Assembly: GCF_010882175.1 (NCBI RefSeq)
Contig: NZ_WKLH01000001.1
Coordinates: 1,386,021 to 1,450,020, forward strand
From: Mangrovibacterium lignilyticum
Lineage (GTDB): Bacteria > Bacteroidota > Bacteroidia > Bacteroidales > Prolixibacteraceae
Direction of reading: 5' to 3'
DNA: 64,000 bases
Part shown: positions 44,646 through 54,544 of the stretch, piece after piece
Layout of the letters: every line of letters begins with the position of its first letter
Position numbering within the stretch: position 1 is the first letter of the stretch
The notes under the pieces: model-generated
The model's input: the letters and a program-made list of their open reading frames with translations, nothing else
Told to the model about the DNA's origin: nothing
Databases searched by the model: none
Position numbers and translations under genes: made by a program

Positions 44646-46646
44646 ATGAATTTCAAAGCACAAATATTACAGGGAATCCCCAACCAGCTACCATCACCGA
44701 AAACCTACGACACGACAATTAGCCATGCGCCAAAACGAAAGAACATTCTCACTGCTGCCGAGAAGAAACTGAGCATTGAGAACGCACTCCGTTACTTCCC
44801 GAAGGAATGGCATGCCGAGCTGGCATCAGAGTTTATGCAGGAGTTGAAAGATTACGGTCGCATTTACATGTACCGTTTTCGCCCCAACTACGACATGTAT
44901 GCCCGCCCGATAAACGAATACCCCGCACAATTGAACCATGCAGCCTGCATGATGATGATGATCCAAAACAACCTGGATCCAGCTGTCGCACAGCACCCAC
45001 ACGAGTTAATCACTTATGGAGGCAACGGTGCGGTATTTCAAAACTGGGCACAATACCTGCTCACCATGAAATACCTGGCAGAAATGTCCAATGAGCAAAC
45101 CCTGCATATGTACAGCGGACACCCCATGGGCCTGTTCCCGTCATTCAAATCATCCCCTCGCGTGATCATCAGCAACGGGATGATGATTCCCAACTACTCC
45201 AAACCCGACGATTGGGAGAAATTCAACGCACTGGGTGTTACCCAATACGGGCAGATGACTGCCGGATCATGGATGTACATTGGCCCGCAAGGAATTATTC
45301 ACGGCACAACAATTACCGTGATGAACGCCTTCCGTAAAAAGTTAGGCTTCGATGAAACGCCAAAAGGAAAGATCTTCCTGACAGCCGGACTCGGTGGGAT
45401 GAGTGGTGCCCAGCCGAAAGCCGGAAACATCGTCGGTTGTATTTCGGTGTGTGCCGAAGTCAATTTCCAGGCAATTAAAAAACGGTATGAACAAGGTTGG
45501 GTCGATGAAATTATCGAAAATCTGGATGACTTGGTAATCCGTGTAACCGAAGCCAAAGAAAAGACCGAAACAGTATCAATCGCGTACTGGGGCAATGTGG
45601 TGGACGTTTGGGAACATTTCGACAAAGTTGGGTTGTATGTTGAAATCGGATCGGATCAAACTTCGCTACACAATCCTTATTCCGGAGGCTACTACCCGGT
45701 TAGCCTGAGCTTTGAAGCGGCTCAGAAAATGATTTCGGAAGATCCGGAACAGTTTAAGATTGAAGTACAAAAGTCCTTACGCCGTCATGCTGCGGCTGTG
45801 AATCGACATGCCGCAAAGGGTACTTATTTCTTCGATTATGGCAATGCTTTCTTACTGGAATGCAGCAAAGCCAATGCCGATGTAATGACCGAAGACAAAC
45901 AGACGTTCCGCTACCCATCATACGTTCAGGACATATTAGGCCCTATGTATTTTGATTATGGCTTTGGCCCCTTCCGCTGGGTGTGCTGCTCTTGCAATCC
46001 GACTGATTTAGAATTATCGGATCAGATTGCGCTGGATGTTTTGCGCGAAATGCACCAAAAAGCACCGACGGAAACCCGCATGCAACTCGCCGACAACATC
46101 CACTGGATGGAAGAAGCCGGCAAAAATAAAATGGTGGTTGGCTCGCAAGCCCGTATTTTGTATGCCAATTCCGATGCCCGTATTGAAATTGCCCTGCGTT
46201 TCAACCAAGCGATTCGCAATAAAAAAATTTCAGCGCCGATTGTACTCGGGCGTGATCACCACGATGTAAGCGGCACCGACTCCCCTTTCCGCGAAACCAG
46301 CAATATCTACGATGGCAGCAGCTTTACGGCTGACATGGCTGTTCAAAATGTGATTGGCGATGCCAGTCGCGGAGCAACCTGGGTATCGCTGCACAATGGA
46401 GGTGGCGTGGGCTGGGGCGAGGTCATCAACGGTGGTTTCGGCATGGTCCTCGATGGCTCGGACGAAACCGATGAAAAACTAAAAATGATGCTTTTGTTTG
46501 ATGTCAACAACGGCATTGCCCGACGCTCCTGGGCCAGAAACAAAGAAGCCAACTTCGCTATTCAGGAGGAAATGAAGCAAACACCGGGCTTGAGAGTCAC
46601 CGTACCCAATTTGGTAGACACCGAAATTTTGGACAAGCTGAACTAA
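44646..46646 (+). CDS. hutU: Urocanate hydratase
   Basis: The 666-residue product from the ATG at 44646 (a TTG at 44610 lies inside hutI) has the urocanase segments H-M-Y-S-G-H-P-M-G-L-F-P, Y-G-Q-M-T-A-G-S-W-M-Y-I-G-P-Q-G, and S-G-A-Q-P-K. It is longer than the ~550-residue proteobacterial enzyme, as in many Bacteroidota. It binds NAD as an electrophile and hydrates urocanate, step 2. Confidence 0.96.
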   Translation: MNFKAQILQGIPNQLPSPKTYDTTISHAPKRKNILTAAEKKLSIENALRYFPKEWHAELASEFMQELKDYGRIYMYRFRPNYDMYARPINEYPAQLNHAACMMMMIQNNLDPAVAQHPHELITYGGNGAVFQNWAQYLLTMKYLAEMSNEQTLHMYSGHPMGLFPSFKSSPRVIISNGMMIPNYSKPDDWEKFNALGVTQYGQMTAGSWMYIGPQGIIHGTTITVMNAFRKKLGFDETPKGKIFLTAGLGGMSGAQPKAGNIVGCISVCAEVNFQAIKKRYEQGWVDEIIENLDDLVIRVTEAKEKTETVSIAYWGNVVDVWEHFDKVGLYVEIGSDQTSLHNPYSGGYYPVSLSFEAAQKMISEDPEQFKIEVQKSLRRHAAAVNRHAAKGTYFFDYGNAFLLECSKANADVMTEDKQTFRYPSYVQDILGPMYFDYGFGPFRWVCCSCNPTDLELSDQIALDVLREMHQKAPTETRMQLADNIHWMEEAGKNKMVVGSQARILYANSDARIEIALRFNQAIRNKKISAPIVLGRDHHDVSGTDSPFRETSNIYDGSSFTADMAVQNVIGDASRGATWVSLHNGGGVGWGEVINGGFGMVLDGSDETDEKLKMMLLFDVNNGIARRSWARNKEANFAIQEEMKQTPGLRVTVPNLVDTEILDKLN

Positions 46647-46657
46647 GAAATTGAACA

Positions 46658-47458
46658 ATGACAAATTATATCATCACCCGCCCGGCGAAAATTCTGTCAC
46701 CGGTTGTGCTAAGTATACCACACAGCGGCACAGGGATACCGGAAGAACTGGCTACTGACTTTAAGCCGGAGATCCTTCCGGCCGACGACACCGATTGGTT
46801 TATTGACGACCTGTACGCATTTGGGCGAGAATTGGGCATGCTAACCATCAAAGCAAATATCAGCCGCCTGGTTATCGACCTGAATCGGAATCCGAACGGA
46901 GTGCCGCTTTATAACGATGGCCGGGTAATCACCTCCGTCTGCCCCGCCACCGATTTCAACGGAAATTTAATTTACGTGGACGAAAGGCAAGCTGTTTCAG
47001 ACCAAGAAATCGGACGCCGAAAGGAAAAATACTTCAGCCCCTATTACACCGGCGTACAACAATTGCTGGATGAAGTGCATCAGAAATTTGGCGTCGCGTT
47101 GCTTTGGGATTGCCACTCCATTCGTCGCTATGTTCCGGGAATCCGGAACGTAGCATTTCCGGACCTGATATTGGGAACGGCCGATAGCACCACGATTCCA
47201 GCCAAACACGAGAAACTGGTTACCCGGAAACTGGCTTCCGGTAATTACCAGCTGAGTTTGAATACACCTTTCAAAGGCGGCAACATTACCCGCACATTCG
47301 GCAAGCCGGATTCAAAGCAATATGCGATTCAACTCGAAATGTCGAAGGATGTTTACATGGACGATTCTGAAACACGATATCACCCGGCAAGAGCAGAAAA
47401 GATCCAGCAACTGCTTCGTGAAACGCTACAGAAGTTGAGCCAACAACTACTTGACTAA
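46658..47458 (+). CDS. hutG: N-formylglutamate amidohydrolase
   Basis: The 266-residue product has P-V-V-L-S-I-P-H-S-G-T-G-I-P, D-T-D-W-F-I-D-D-L-Y, and D-L-N-R-N-P with D-C-H-S-I. This is the HutG family that hydrolyses N-formylglutamate to glutamate and formate, the last step. It lies between hutU and hutF in the operon. Confidence 0.94.
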   Translation: MTNYIITRPAKILSPVVLSIPHSGTGIPEELATDFKPEILPADDTDWFIDDLYAFGRELGMLTIKANISRLVIDLNRNPNGVPLYNDGRVITSVCPATDFNGNLIYVDERQAVSDQEIGRRKEKYFSPYYTGVQQLLDEVHQKFGVALLWDCHSIRRYVPGIRNVAFPDLILGTADSTTIPAKHEKLVTRKLASGNYQLSLNTPFKGGNITRTFGKPDSKQYAIQLEMSKDVYMDDSETRYHPARAEKIQQLLRETLQKLSQQLLD

Positions 47459-47491
47459 ATCCCATTACCGAACCCCAATCACAATCAAATT

Positions 47492-48832
47492 ATGAAACTC
47501 TTTCAATTCTCTGCTCTTTTCACCGAAGAGGGCTGGATCAGTCCGGCTTATGTCGGCATCAATACATCCGGTGAAATCACTTATCTCGATCAGGTACAAC
47601 CAAGCGAACTATTTCCCGATTTCGAGAAAATTGACGGTTACGTACTGCCGGGATTTCAAAATGCGCACTCACATGCCTTTCAGTATGGGATGGCAGGTAT
47701 GGCCGAAACGCACATGCCGGGAACGGATGATGATTTTTGGAGCTGGCGTGAAGCCATGTACCGGTGCGCTTTATCGTTCAGCCCGGACGACATGAAAAAG
47801 GTCGCCGTGCAACTATACCAGCATATGCTGCGGAACGGATACACCGAAGTAGCCGAGTTCCATTACCTGCATCATGACAAGGACGGAAAGCCCTACGCCA
47901 ACCTGGCCGAAACCGGAACTGCGCTGATTGAGGCAGCAGCTGAAGCCGGAATAAAAATCACCTTGGTACCGGTATTCTATCAACGTGGAAATTTCGGTAC
48001 TGAATTCTATCCGCAACAACGTCGGTTCATTTCTGCAACGCCCGACGATTATTTCAACCTTTTGGAGAGCAGTAAAAAGGCGGTCGACTACTACGAAAAC
48101 GCACGATTAGGTTTTGGCGTTCATTCGCTGCGAGCAGTCGATGCGGTAGATATTATTGCCACCGCGACAAAAGGACCAACGGATTTACCCTTCCACATTC
48201 ATGCGGCCGAACAACTGAAAGAGTTGGAAGACTGTAGAAATCATTTGGGAACCACACCTGTTGATTGGCTACTCAATAATTTGGACTTGAATGAACGATT
48301 TCACCTTATTCATTGCACCCATTTGTCTGACAAGGAATTGGAAGGGCTGGCCAGATCGAAAGCGAACGTTGTGCTTTGCCCCGGCACAGAAGGCAACCTC
48401 GGAGACGGCATTTTCAGGCTGAAGGAATATCATGAGGCCGGAGGAAACTGGTCCATCGGAACAGACAGCCACATCAGCCTCAATCCGCTCGAAGATTTCC
48501 GCTGGATGGACTACGCGCAACGATTGATGAGTCATAAACGGAATACGTTTGCCGACGGCGGAAAAACCTTATTACACCAGGCGCTGGTGAACGGACGAAA
48601 AGCAATGGGAGTTGACAACAAAAGCTATTTCAAAATCGGTTCGGCTTTCGACGCCGTTGTGTACAACGCGAAGAACCTGCTTTACCGGCAGGCTGGCCCT
48701 GATCATTTACTTCCGGCTATCATTTACAATTCCGATTCCACGAACATACTGGGAACAATTGTGGCCGGGGAATGGATTTTCAGAGATGCTGAATATTGCC
48801 CGTCTTGCAAGCAGGCATCCCTCAACTATTAA
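47492..48832 (+). CDS. hutF: Formiminoglutamate deiminase
   Basis: The 446-residue amidohydrolase has the HutF motif P-G-F-Q-N-A-H-S-H-A-F-Q, T-E-V-A-E-F-H-Y-L-H-H, H-I-H-A-A-E-Q, H-C-T-H-L and G-T-D-S-H-I-S-L. HutF deiminates N-formiminoglutamate to N-formylglutamate, which HutG then hydrolyses. This gives the five-step pathway without formiminotransferase. Many Bacteroidota use a tetrahydrofolate-dependent route instead. Confidence 0.93.
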   Translation: MKLFQFSALFTEEGWISPAYVGINTSGEITYLDQVQPSELFPDFEKIDGYVLPGFQNAHSHAFQYGMAGMAETHMPGTDDDFWSWREAMYRCALSFSPDDMKKVAVQLYQHMLRNGYTEVAEFHYLHHDKDGKPYANLAETGTALIEAAAEAGIKITLVPVFYQRGNFGTEFYPQQRRFISATPDDYFNLLESSKKAVDYYENARLGFGVHSLRAVDAVDIIATATKGPTDLPFHIHAAEQLKELEDCRNHLGTTPVDWLLNNLDLNERFHLIHCTHLSDKELEGLARSKANVVLCPGTEGNLGDGIFRLKEYHEAGGNWSIGTDSHISLNPLEDFRWMDYAQRLMSHKRNTFADGGKTLLHQALVNGRKAMGVDNKSYFKIGSAFDAVVYNAKNLLYRQAGPDHLLPAIIYNSDSTNILGTIVAGEWIFRDAEYCPSCKQASLNY

Positions 48833-49058
48833 GTCAGCGAACAGTTCCAGCTAAATAGGGAATTCGAGGCTTCGGCTTCCGTATTGCTCAAATAAGGGTT
48901 GAAATTTTTCTGTCCAATTTATTTCCATAACTCATTGCTTAATTGTAGCATGTTGCCTTTTCACCTAAAACCAAGATACTGAAAATACCAACATTTAGCG
49001 ATTGCACAGCTCGGAAAACAATTGTTATTTTGAATCGTTTTAAATAGAAAAAGATAAA

Positions 49059-49424
49059 ATGATTCAAGGAAGAGGAGAACTTACGATTAATCAAACAATA
49101 AACGGGCGGATTTACAAGTGTTCTGAATGCAATAAAATTCACGTGGACTACAAAAATCTGAATTTTAGTTTCACCCAAAAGGAATACAATAATTTCCAGA
49201 CTTACATTCAGAATCTTGATGGCAAATACTGGATCCGACAAAATGAGGATCATTCGGGCGAACGAAAGATACTCATCCCTATCAATCATCCGAACCTACT
49301 CATTGGGTTCAACCTGGAGGAACTTTATGAGTTGAAAGAACTACTGGTCGCCAATTTGTTTCCGCCCAGAAAGTTCAAATTGATTAAGCCGCGAACAGTT
49401 GAACTCAACATTTCTAAAAATTAA
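49059..49424 (+). CDS. DUF6686-like small protein
   Basis: The 121-residue product has an N-terminal Y-K-C-S-E-C-N-K-I-H (possible zinc site with two Cys and a His), then F-S-F-T-Q-K-E-Y-N-N-F and helical F-N-L-E-E-L-Y-E-L-K-E-L-L. These are features of a small uncharacterized Bacteroidota family (DUF6686-like, from memory). It lies between hutF and pflB, probably a separate unit. Function unknown. Confidence 0.7.
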   Translation: MIQGRGELTINQTINGRIYKCSECNKIHVDYKNLNFSFTQKEYNNFQTYIQNLDGKYWIRQNEDHSGERKILIPINHPNLLIGFNLEELYELKELLVANLFPPRKFKLIKPRTVELNISKN

Positions 49425-49475
49425 AAACGGTTGATTTGAATCACCCCGGATCAACTGCTAACATAAACACTACAC

Positions 49476-51707
49476 ATGATGAAATCGACATACCCATTTA
49501 AAGAAGGACACTGGAATGAAGCCATTGATGTCCGTGACTTTGTTTCCAAAAACATTAGTACCTACTCCGGTGATCACCATTTTCTGGAAGGACCAACCGA
49601 AAATACACAAGCACTCTGGGAAATTTGCAAGGCAGCCCTAAAAGAAGAACGGGCAAAAAAAGGCTTATTGGCTGTTGACACCAAGATCGTTTCCACGATT
49701 AGCTCCTTTCCTGCCGGATATATCGATAAGGACAAGGAAGTGATTGTTGGTTTGCAAACTGACCAGCTTCTAAAACGGGCGATGAAGCCTTACGGTGGTT
49801 TCAAAGTGGTGAGCCGCGCCTTGGCTGAACATGGATACCAACCGGATGCGAATATTGCCGAAACCTTCGAGAAATATGCCAAAACCCATAACGACGGCGT
49901 TTTTGATACCTACACATCTGAGATCAGAACTTTCCGTTCACTTGGATTTTTAACCGGCCTTCCGGACAATTACGCTCGCGGACGAATCATTGGAGATTAC
50001 CGACGGGTTGCACTTTACGGCATCAACCGGTTGATTGAAGGCAAAAAAGAAGACCTCGAAAATATTACCGGTCCGATGACCGACGCGACCATTCGTTTGC
50101 GTGAGGAAGTGGCTGAACAGATCAAAGCCTTGTACGACATGATTAAAATGGGTAAGGCTTACGGTTTGGATCTGTCCCGTCCTGCAGAAAACGGACAGGA
50201 AGCCGTTCAGTGGACCTATATGGGCTACCTGGCAGCTGTGAAAGAACAAGACGGTGCCGCCATGTCGCTGGGAAGTGTTTCTTCATTCCTCGATATTTTT
50301 ATTGAACGCGACCTGCAGGCCGGCATCATTACCGAAGATCAGGCGCAGGAATACATCGACCAGTTTGTGATGAAATTGCGCATGGTCCGTCACCTGCGTA
50401 TGGAAGCTTACGAACAGATTTTTGCGGGTGATCCAACCTGGGTTACCGAATCGATCGGTGGCATGTTAATGGATGGTCGCAGTAAAGTAACCAAAACGGC
50501 TTTCCGTTTCCTGAACACCCTTTACAACCTGGGACCGTCACCCGAGCCGAACATTACCATTTTGTGGTCGCAACAATTGCCTGAACCTTTCAAGGCTTAT
50601 TGCGCCAAAGTATCGATCGACACCTCATCCATTCAATATGAGAACGACGACCTGATGCGAACCACCAGCTGCTCCGATGACTATGGAATCGCTTGTTGCG
50701 TATCGTTCCAGGAATTGGGTAAACACATTCAGTTTTTCGGTGCCCGTACCAACCTGGCAAAAACACTGTTGCTGGCCCTTAACAAAGGGAAATGCGAAAA
50801 TACCGGAACTCAGGTGGTCAATGGAATCCCCGCGATTGCGAGTGACTACCTTGATTACGACGAAGTGATTTCGAATTTCAAAATAGCCATGAAAGAAGTT
50901 GCCCGTGTGTACAATGAATCGATGAACATCATTCATTACATGCACGACAAATATTATTACGAGAAAGGACAAATGGCGTTGATTGATACCAATCCGCGTA
51001 TCAACCTGGCTTATGGTATTGCGGGCTTATCGATTGTGGCCGACTCACTTTCTGCGATCAAACATGCCAAAGTGAAACCTGTTCGGAATGAAGATGGGCT
51101 GACCATTGACTTCCAGATTGAAGGAGATTTCCCGAAATACGGAAACGACGATGACCGTGTAGACCATATTGCCCGCGATGTGGTTGCCCACTTCAGCAAT
51201 GAACTGAAGAAACTACCGGTTTACAAAAACGCCAATCCAACCATGTCGGTGTTAACCATTACATCGAATGTGGTGTATGGTAAGAAAACCGGCGCTACGC
51301 CCGACGGACGTGGTAAAGGAGTACCTTTTGCACCGGGAGCAAATCCCATGCACGGACGCGACACGCATGGTGCAATTGCATCGCTGAACTCGGTCGCAAA
51401 GATTGACTACAAGGATTCGCAGGATGGTATTTCAAACACCTTCTCGATCGTTCCAAAATCATTGGGAAGAAACGAGGAAGAACGCATTGCCAACCTGGTC
51501 GCCACACTCGATGGTTACTTTGGAAAGAATGCGCAACACCTGAATGTGAATGTGCTCGATCGCGAACTGCTGGAAGATGCGATGGCTCATCCGGAGGAAT
51601 ACCCGCAGTTGACAATCCGTGTTTCAGGCTATGCGGTGAACTTTGTCCGTTTGTCGCGCGAACAGCAAATGGAAGTGCTTACCCGCTCTTTCCACGATTC
51701 GATGTAA
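49476..51707 (+). CDS. pflB: Formate C-acetyltransferase (pyruvate formate-lyase)
   Basis: The 743-residue glycyl radical enzyme has the catalytic double Cys in [11 protein letters not shown] and the C-terminal glycyl radical loop [11 protein letters not shown]. It converts pyruvate and CoA to acetyl-CoA and formate under anaerobic conditions. The activase gene follows 98 bases downstream across a stem-loop. Both radical-site Gly and active Cys are present. An anaerobic or oxygen-sensitive lifestyle is indicated. Confidence 0.97.
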   Translation: MMKSTYPFKEGHWNEAIDVRDFVSKNISTYSGDHHFLEGPTENTQALWEICKAALKEERAKKGLLAVDTKIVSTISSFPAGYIDKDKEVIVGLQTDQLLKRAMKPYGGFKVVSRALAEHGYQPDANIAETFEKYAKTHNDGVFDTYTSEIRTFRSLGFLTGLPDNYARGRIIGDYRRVALYGINRLIEGKKEDLENITGPMTDATIRLREEVAEQIKALYDMIKMGKAYGLDLSRPAENGQEAVQWTYMGYLAAVKEQDGAAMSLGSVSSFLDIFIERDLQAGIITEDQAQEYIDQFVMKLRMVRHLRMEAYEQIFAGDPTWVTESIGGMLMDGRSKVTKTAFRFLNTLYNLGPSPEPNITILWSQQLPEPFKAYCAKVSIDTSSIQYENDDLMRTTSCSDDYGIACCVSFQELGKHIQFFGARTNLAKTLLLALNKGKCENTGTQVVNGIPAIASDYLDYDEVISNFKIAMKEVARVYNESMNIIHYMHDKYYYEKGQMALIDTNPRINLAYGIAGLSIVADSLSAIKHAKVKPVRNEDGLTIDFQIEGDFPKYGNDDDRVDHIARDVVAHFSNELKKLPVYKNANPTMSVLTITSNVVYGKKTGATPDGRGKGVPFAPGANPMHGRDTHGAIASLNSVAKIDYKDSQDGISNTFSIVPKSLGRNEEERIANLVATLDGYFGKNAQHLNVNVLDRELLEDAMAHPEEYPQLTIRVSGYAVNFVRLSREQQMEVLTRSFHDSM

Positions 51708-51737
51708 TTGAAATTTGAACAATCACGCATAAAATAA

Positions 51738-51771
51738 ACCCGTGTTTCGGACTGAACAGCCGGACACGGGT
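51738..51771 (+). terminator. Stem-loop between pflB and pflA
   Basis: ACCCGTGT / ACACGGGT (8 bp) with inner CGG/CCG pairs is followed by a short T-rich stretch (ATCTTTTCC). It may be a partial terminator or processing site giving more pflB than pflA transcript, as expected for catalyst versus activase. Confidence 0.65.
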
Positions 51772-51805
51772 ATCTTTTCCTTAATCAGAACAACCAAAAC
51801 CAACG

Positions 51806-52555
51806 ATGAGCGATTCCGCCGACATGCTAAACATTCATTCCATCGAGTCCTTTGGCACCCATGATGGCCCCGGCATCCGGCTGGTCGTTTTTCTGCAAGG
51901 TTGCAACCTGAAATGCCTCTATTGTCAAAATGCCGATACCATTAAAAACGAAGGTGGACGATTGATTGAAACCGAAGAGCTTGTCAGGCGGGCGGTCAAT
52001 ATGAAAACTTACTTCGGAAAAACAGGAGGAGTCACGGTTTCGGGAGGCGAACCTTTGCTGCAAAGTAAAAAGCTCATTCCACTTTTCGAAAAGCTTCGGC
52101 AGGAAGGCATTCATACCAATATCGACACGAACGCAACGGTTTCGAATGTTTATTCACAACAGTTAATCAGTGAGCTGTCCGATTTGGTCATGTTCGACAT
52201 GAAAAATACAACCAGCGACGGTTTTGAAAAACTAACAGGCCGCGATGGCTTGCAAACCGCTTTGGACTTAATCGCCTTGCGGGAGAAAAGTCAAAAGCCC
52301 TACTGGCTGCGCTATGTGCTAATCCCGGGCTACACGGATCATCCGGATCAGCTGAATTGGCTGGGAAAGAAGTTAGGAACAAATACCTGGCTGGAACGGG
52401 TGGAATTGCTGCCCTATCACAAACTCGGGGAATATAAATGGGAAGCTTTAGGCGAAAAGTACCAACTAACCGATGTGTCTGAAAATACACCCGAACAGAT
52501 TCAACAGGCGCACGAAATTCTGAAGAAATACTTTAAGCTGGTCATCGCTAAATAA
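51806..52555 (+). CDS. pflA: Pyruvate formate-lyase activating enzyme
   Basis: The 249-residue radical SAM protein has the cluster motif C-N-L-K-C-L-Y-C (C-x3-C-x2-C), G-G-V-T-V-S-G-G-E-P-L, and the start S-F-G-T-H-D-G-P-G-I-R. It forms the glycyl radical on PflB. An internal ATG at 51824 is an alternative start. It is followed by the formate channel gene after 24 bases. Confidence 0.95.
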   Translation: MSDSADMLNIHSIESFGTHDGPGIRLVVFLQGCNLKCLYCQNADTIKNEGGRLIETEELVRRAVNMKTYFGKTGGVTVSGGEPLLQSKKLIPLFEKLRQEGIHTNIDTNATVSNVYSQQLISELSDLVMFDMKNTTSDGFEKLTGRDGLQTALDLIALREKSQKPYWLRYVLIPGYTDHPDQLNWLGKKLGTNTWLERVELLPYHKLGEYKWEALGEKYQLTDVSENTPEQIQQAHEILKKYFKLVIAK

Positions 52556-52579
52556 ACCGAAACACTAACATCAACACCT

Positions 52580-53374
52580 ATGAGCTTAAACACACCACCA
52601 CGGATACTGGAAATTGCCGGCGAAACGGCCATCACAAAGGACAACTATTCAGTTAAAAAGATCTTGGTACTCAGCTTTCTGGCCGGCGCTTATATTTCCT
52701 TCGGGGGTCTGCTGTCCATTATCGTGGGCGGAGGTATTCCCGAAATTGCAGCCACCAATCCCGGTATTGCCAAATTCATTTTTGGAGCGACTTTCCCGGT
52801 GGGACTGATGATGGTGGTGATGGCAGGTGCCGAACTGTTTACCGGGAACAATGCCTATTTTATGCCGAATGTTCTTAATGGCAGCCAAAGCTGGACAGCA
52901 CCGCTGCGTAACTGGATCCTGGTATATATCGGTAACTTTATCGGCTCCATATTGGTCGCCTATTTTTTGGTTCACCTCACTGATCTGGTCAGTCAGGAGC
53001 CCTGGCATCAAACGGTGATGAATATTGCTGAAAGCAAAACGTCAAACCCGTTCTACAAAACATTCCTAAAAGGGATTGGCGCTAACTGGCTGGTTTGCCT
53101 GGCCATGTGGATGGGGATGTCGGCACAGCACACAACAGGAAAAATACTGGGAATCTGGTGGCCGGTCATGACTTTCGTCGCCCTGGGCTACGAACACTCC
53201 ATCGCCAACATGTTTTTCATCCCGCTGGCTATTTTTGAGGGCTCATCGGTCACCTGGTCCGATTTTGTCTTCCAAAACCTGATTGGTGCGACATTAGGCA
53301 ACATTGTTGGAGGTGCTTTCTTTGTGGGCACGTTGTATTGGTATGCTTACGGCAAACGAAAAACAGATCGCTAG
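52580..53374 (+). CDS. focA: Formate/nitrite transporter family channel
   Basis: The 264-residue product has six hydrophobic segments and FNT family motifs: A-G-A-Y-I-S-F-G-G, G-A-E-L-F-T-G-N-N, N-W-I-L-V-Y-I-G-N-F-I-G-S, N-W-L-V-C-L-A-M-W-M and G-A-T-L-G-N-I-V-G-G-A. It passes formate across the inner membrane. Following pflB-pflA, it should handle formate from pyruvate and from HutG. Confidence 0.94.
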   Translation: MSLNTPPRILEIAGETAITKDNYSVKKILVLSFLAGAYISFGGLLSIIVGGGIPEIAATNPGIAKFIFGATFPVGLMMVVMAGAELFTGNNAYFMPNVLNGSQSWTAPLRNWILVYIGNFIGSILVAYFLVHLTDLVSQEPWHQTVMNIAESKTSNPFYKTFLKGIGANWLVCLAMWMGMSAQHTTGKILGIWWPVMTFVALGYEHSIANMFFIPLAIFEGSSVTWSDFVFQNLIGATLGNIVGGAFFVGTLYWYAYGKRKTDR

Positions 53375-53664
53375 CCGACGGAAACAAGCTCAATTTACCG
53401 GTTACACGACAACAACGCACTTTCGTTTGGCAGAATCGTGCCGTTTCCAATGATCATCCCGGAGCACAGCATCGTAAATTTCAGTTATCAATCCGGCGGC
53501 CAGCGGCATCTTGTCGTTCCGGCAGCATGTAAGGTTTATAACGAGAAAGATATAACCAATAAAGATGCCTGTCTGATTTACAGTGGGATAAACACGAGTT
53601 ACAACGCCCCATCTCTTGTTTACTAAACCGTTTTCCCTGTTTATATTGGCAGCGATACCGTCTA

Positions 53665-54153
53665 TTACCAAGATGTACAATGTATATGAGCCCATATACG
53701 ACCATATTTTAAGCGGATACAATTAACAATTTTGAAGATATGGTTGTATATGCCAATTATACGGTCATACAATTCATTTATATGGTTGTATATGCCATTT
53801 ATATGGTCATATAATTCAGTTATATGGTTGTACATGCCATTTATATGGTCATATAATTCATTTATATGGTTGTATATGCCATTTATATGGTCGTATAATT
53901 CAGTTATATGGTTGTACATGCCATTTATATGGTCGTATAATTCGTTTATATGGTTGTATATGCCATTTATATGGTCGTATAATTCGTTTATATGGTTGTA
54001 TATGCCATTTATATGGTTGTACTTTAGTGGATATTGTTCAATAAAAGCCCCTCCCCGGCCGTCATTTTGCCCGGAAGGCTTTGTTTTTAACTTTTCACGG
54101 AGGTAGGTGTCAGCAAAATTGATGAATACCCGTCTTTGATCGGCAGTGCCGCA
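53665..54153 (-). pseudogene. Start-less coiled-coil frame over the 42-bp repeats
   Basis: The frame is open for 162 codons from 54153 to a stop at 53665. Its first ~50 codons read like genuine protein (V-F-I-N-F-A-D-T-Y-L-R-E-K-L-K-T, then G-G-A-F-I-E-Q-Y-P-L-K) and lead into about twelve heptads of the type Y-N-H-I-N-E-L, Y-D-H-I-N-G-I. Ile occupies position a and Leu/Ile/Met position d, a textbook coiled coil. No ATG, GTG or TTG occurs before the repeats; the first in-frame start is an ATG inside them at 53919. It is either a 5'-truncated gene, a gene with a frameshift near 54154, or one with an unusual start. Family unknown. Confidence 0.55.
53738..54022. repeat. 42-bp tandem repeat array
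   Basis: Six full 42-bp units and a partial seventh are laid head to tail, starting at 53738, 53780, 53822, 53864, 53906, 53948 and 53990. Each unit is made of two related 21-bp halves. Base differences are mainly silent or conservative on the minus strand (T/N, G/E, I/M swaps in the heptad). Confidence 0.95.
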
Positions 54154-54239
54154 CTAATTTCGGTTTCCCAAATGCGCTAAGATCTTCGAAATTGCCGCAA
54201 GTGTTTCTTCCGGGCTTATTTTCCCGGCTCCTGCTGCAT

Positions 54240-54422
54240 CTATTCCATCTCTGCCATTAACTGCAGAATACACTTTCGGCACAGGCAACGACTGAAAGTA
54301 GCGCCAATAAAGTCCTGAATCTTTTCAGGAATCTGCAGATCGGCACATTCACAAGTCAGATCGCCGTAGCAATTCAGATCGGCGCCGCAATTATCACAGG
54401 CTGGTGCTTCGTAGTTATTCAT
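54240..54422 (-). CDS. Small cysteine-rich CWC-type protein
   Basis: The 60-residue product has C-D-N-C, C-x-C (E-C-A) and C-L-C-R-K-C motifs in the order of the cysteine-rich CWC family, with F-I-G-A-T-F-S-R-C-L-C before the last pair. Likely a zinc-binding small protein; function unknown. It stands alone on the minus strand. Confidence 0.75.
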   Translation of the reverse strand: MNNYEAPACDNCGADLNCYGDLTCECADLQIPEKIQDFIGATFSRCLCRKCILQLMAEME

Positions 54423-54491
54423 GGCTATTCCCTTAAACTCACAATTGTATTCGGAAGCTAAACACGCAAGTTTCCCGGCGGTTCAAAAAAA

Positions 54492-54521
54492 AGAACCCAC
54501 CGGGGCCCGATGAGTTCTCTT
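54492..54521 (-). terminator. Terminator of the SnoaL-like gene
   Basis: On the minus strand AGAACTCATCGG pairs with CCGGTGGGTTCT (with G-U pairs) around a 4-base loop, followed by a T-run. It lies 24 bases after the stop codon of the gene at 54545. Confidence 0.75.
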
Positions 54522-54544
54522 TTTTAGTTGTTCAGAGTGCAATG

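Noticed and set aside
53732-54106. Plus-strand frame across the 42-bp repeats (I-W-L-Y-M-P-F repeats)
   Set aside because: It is Trp/Tyr-rich, starts at a TTG without support, and the minus strand gives ideal heptads with a plausible flanking protein part, so this is the shadow strand.
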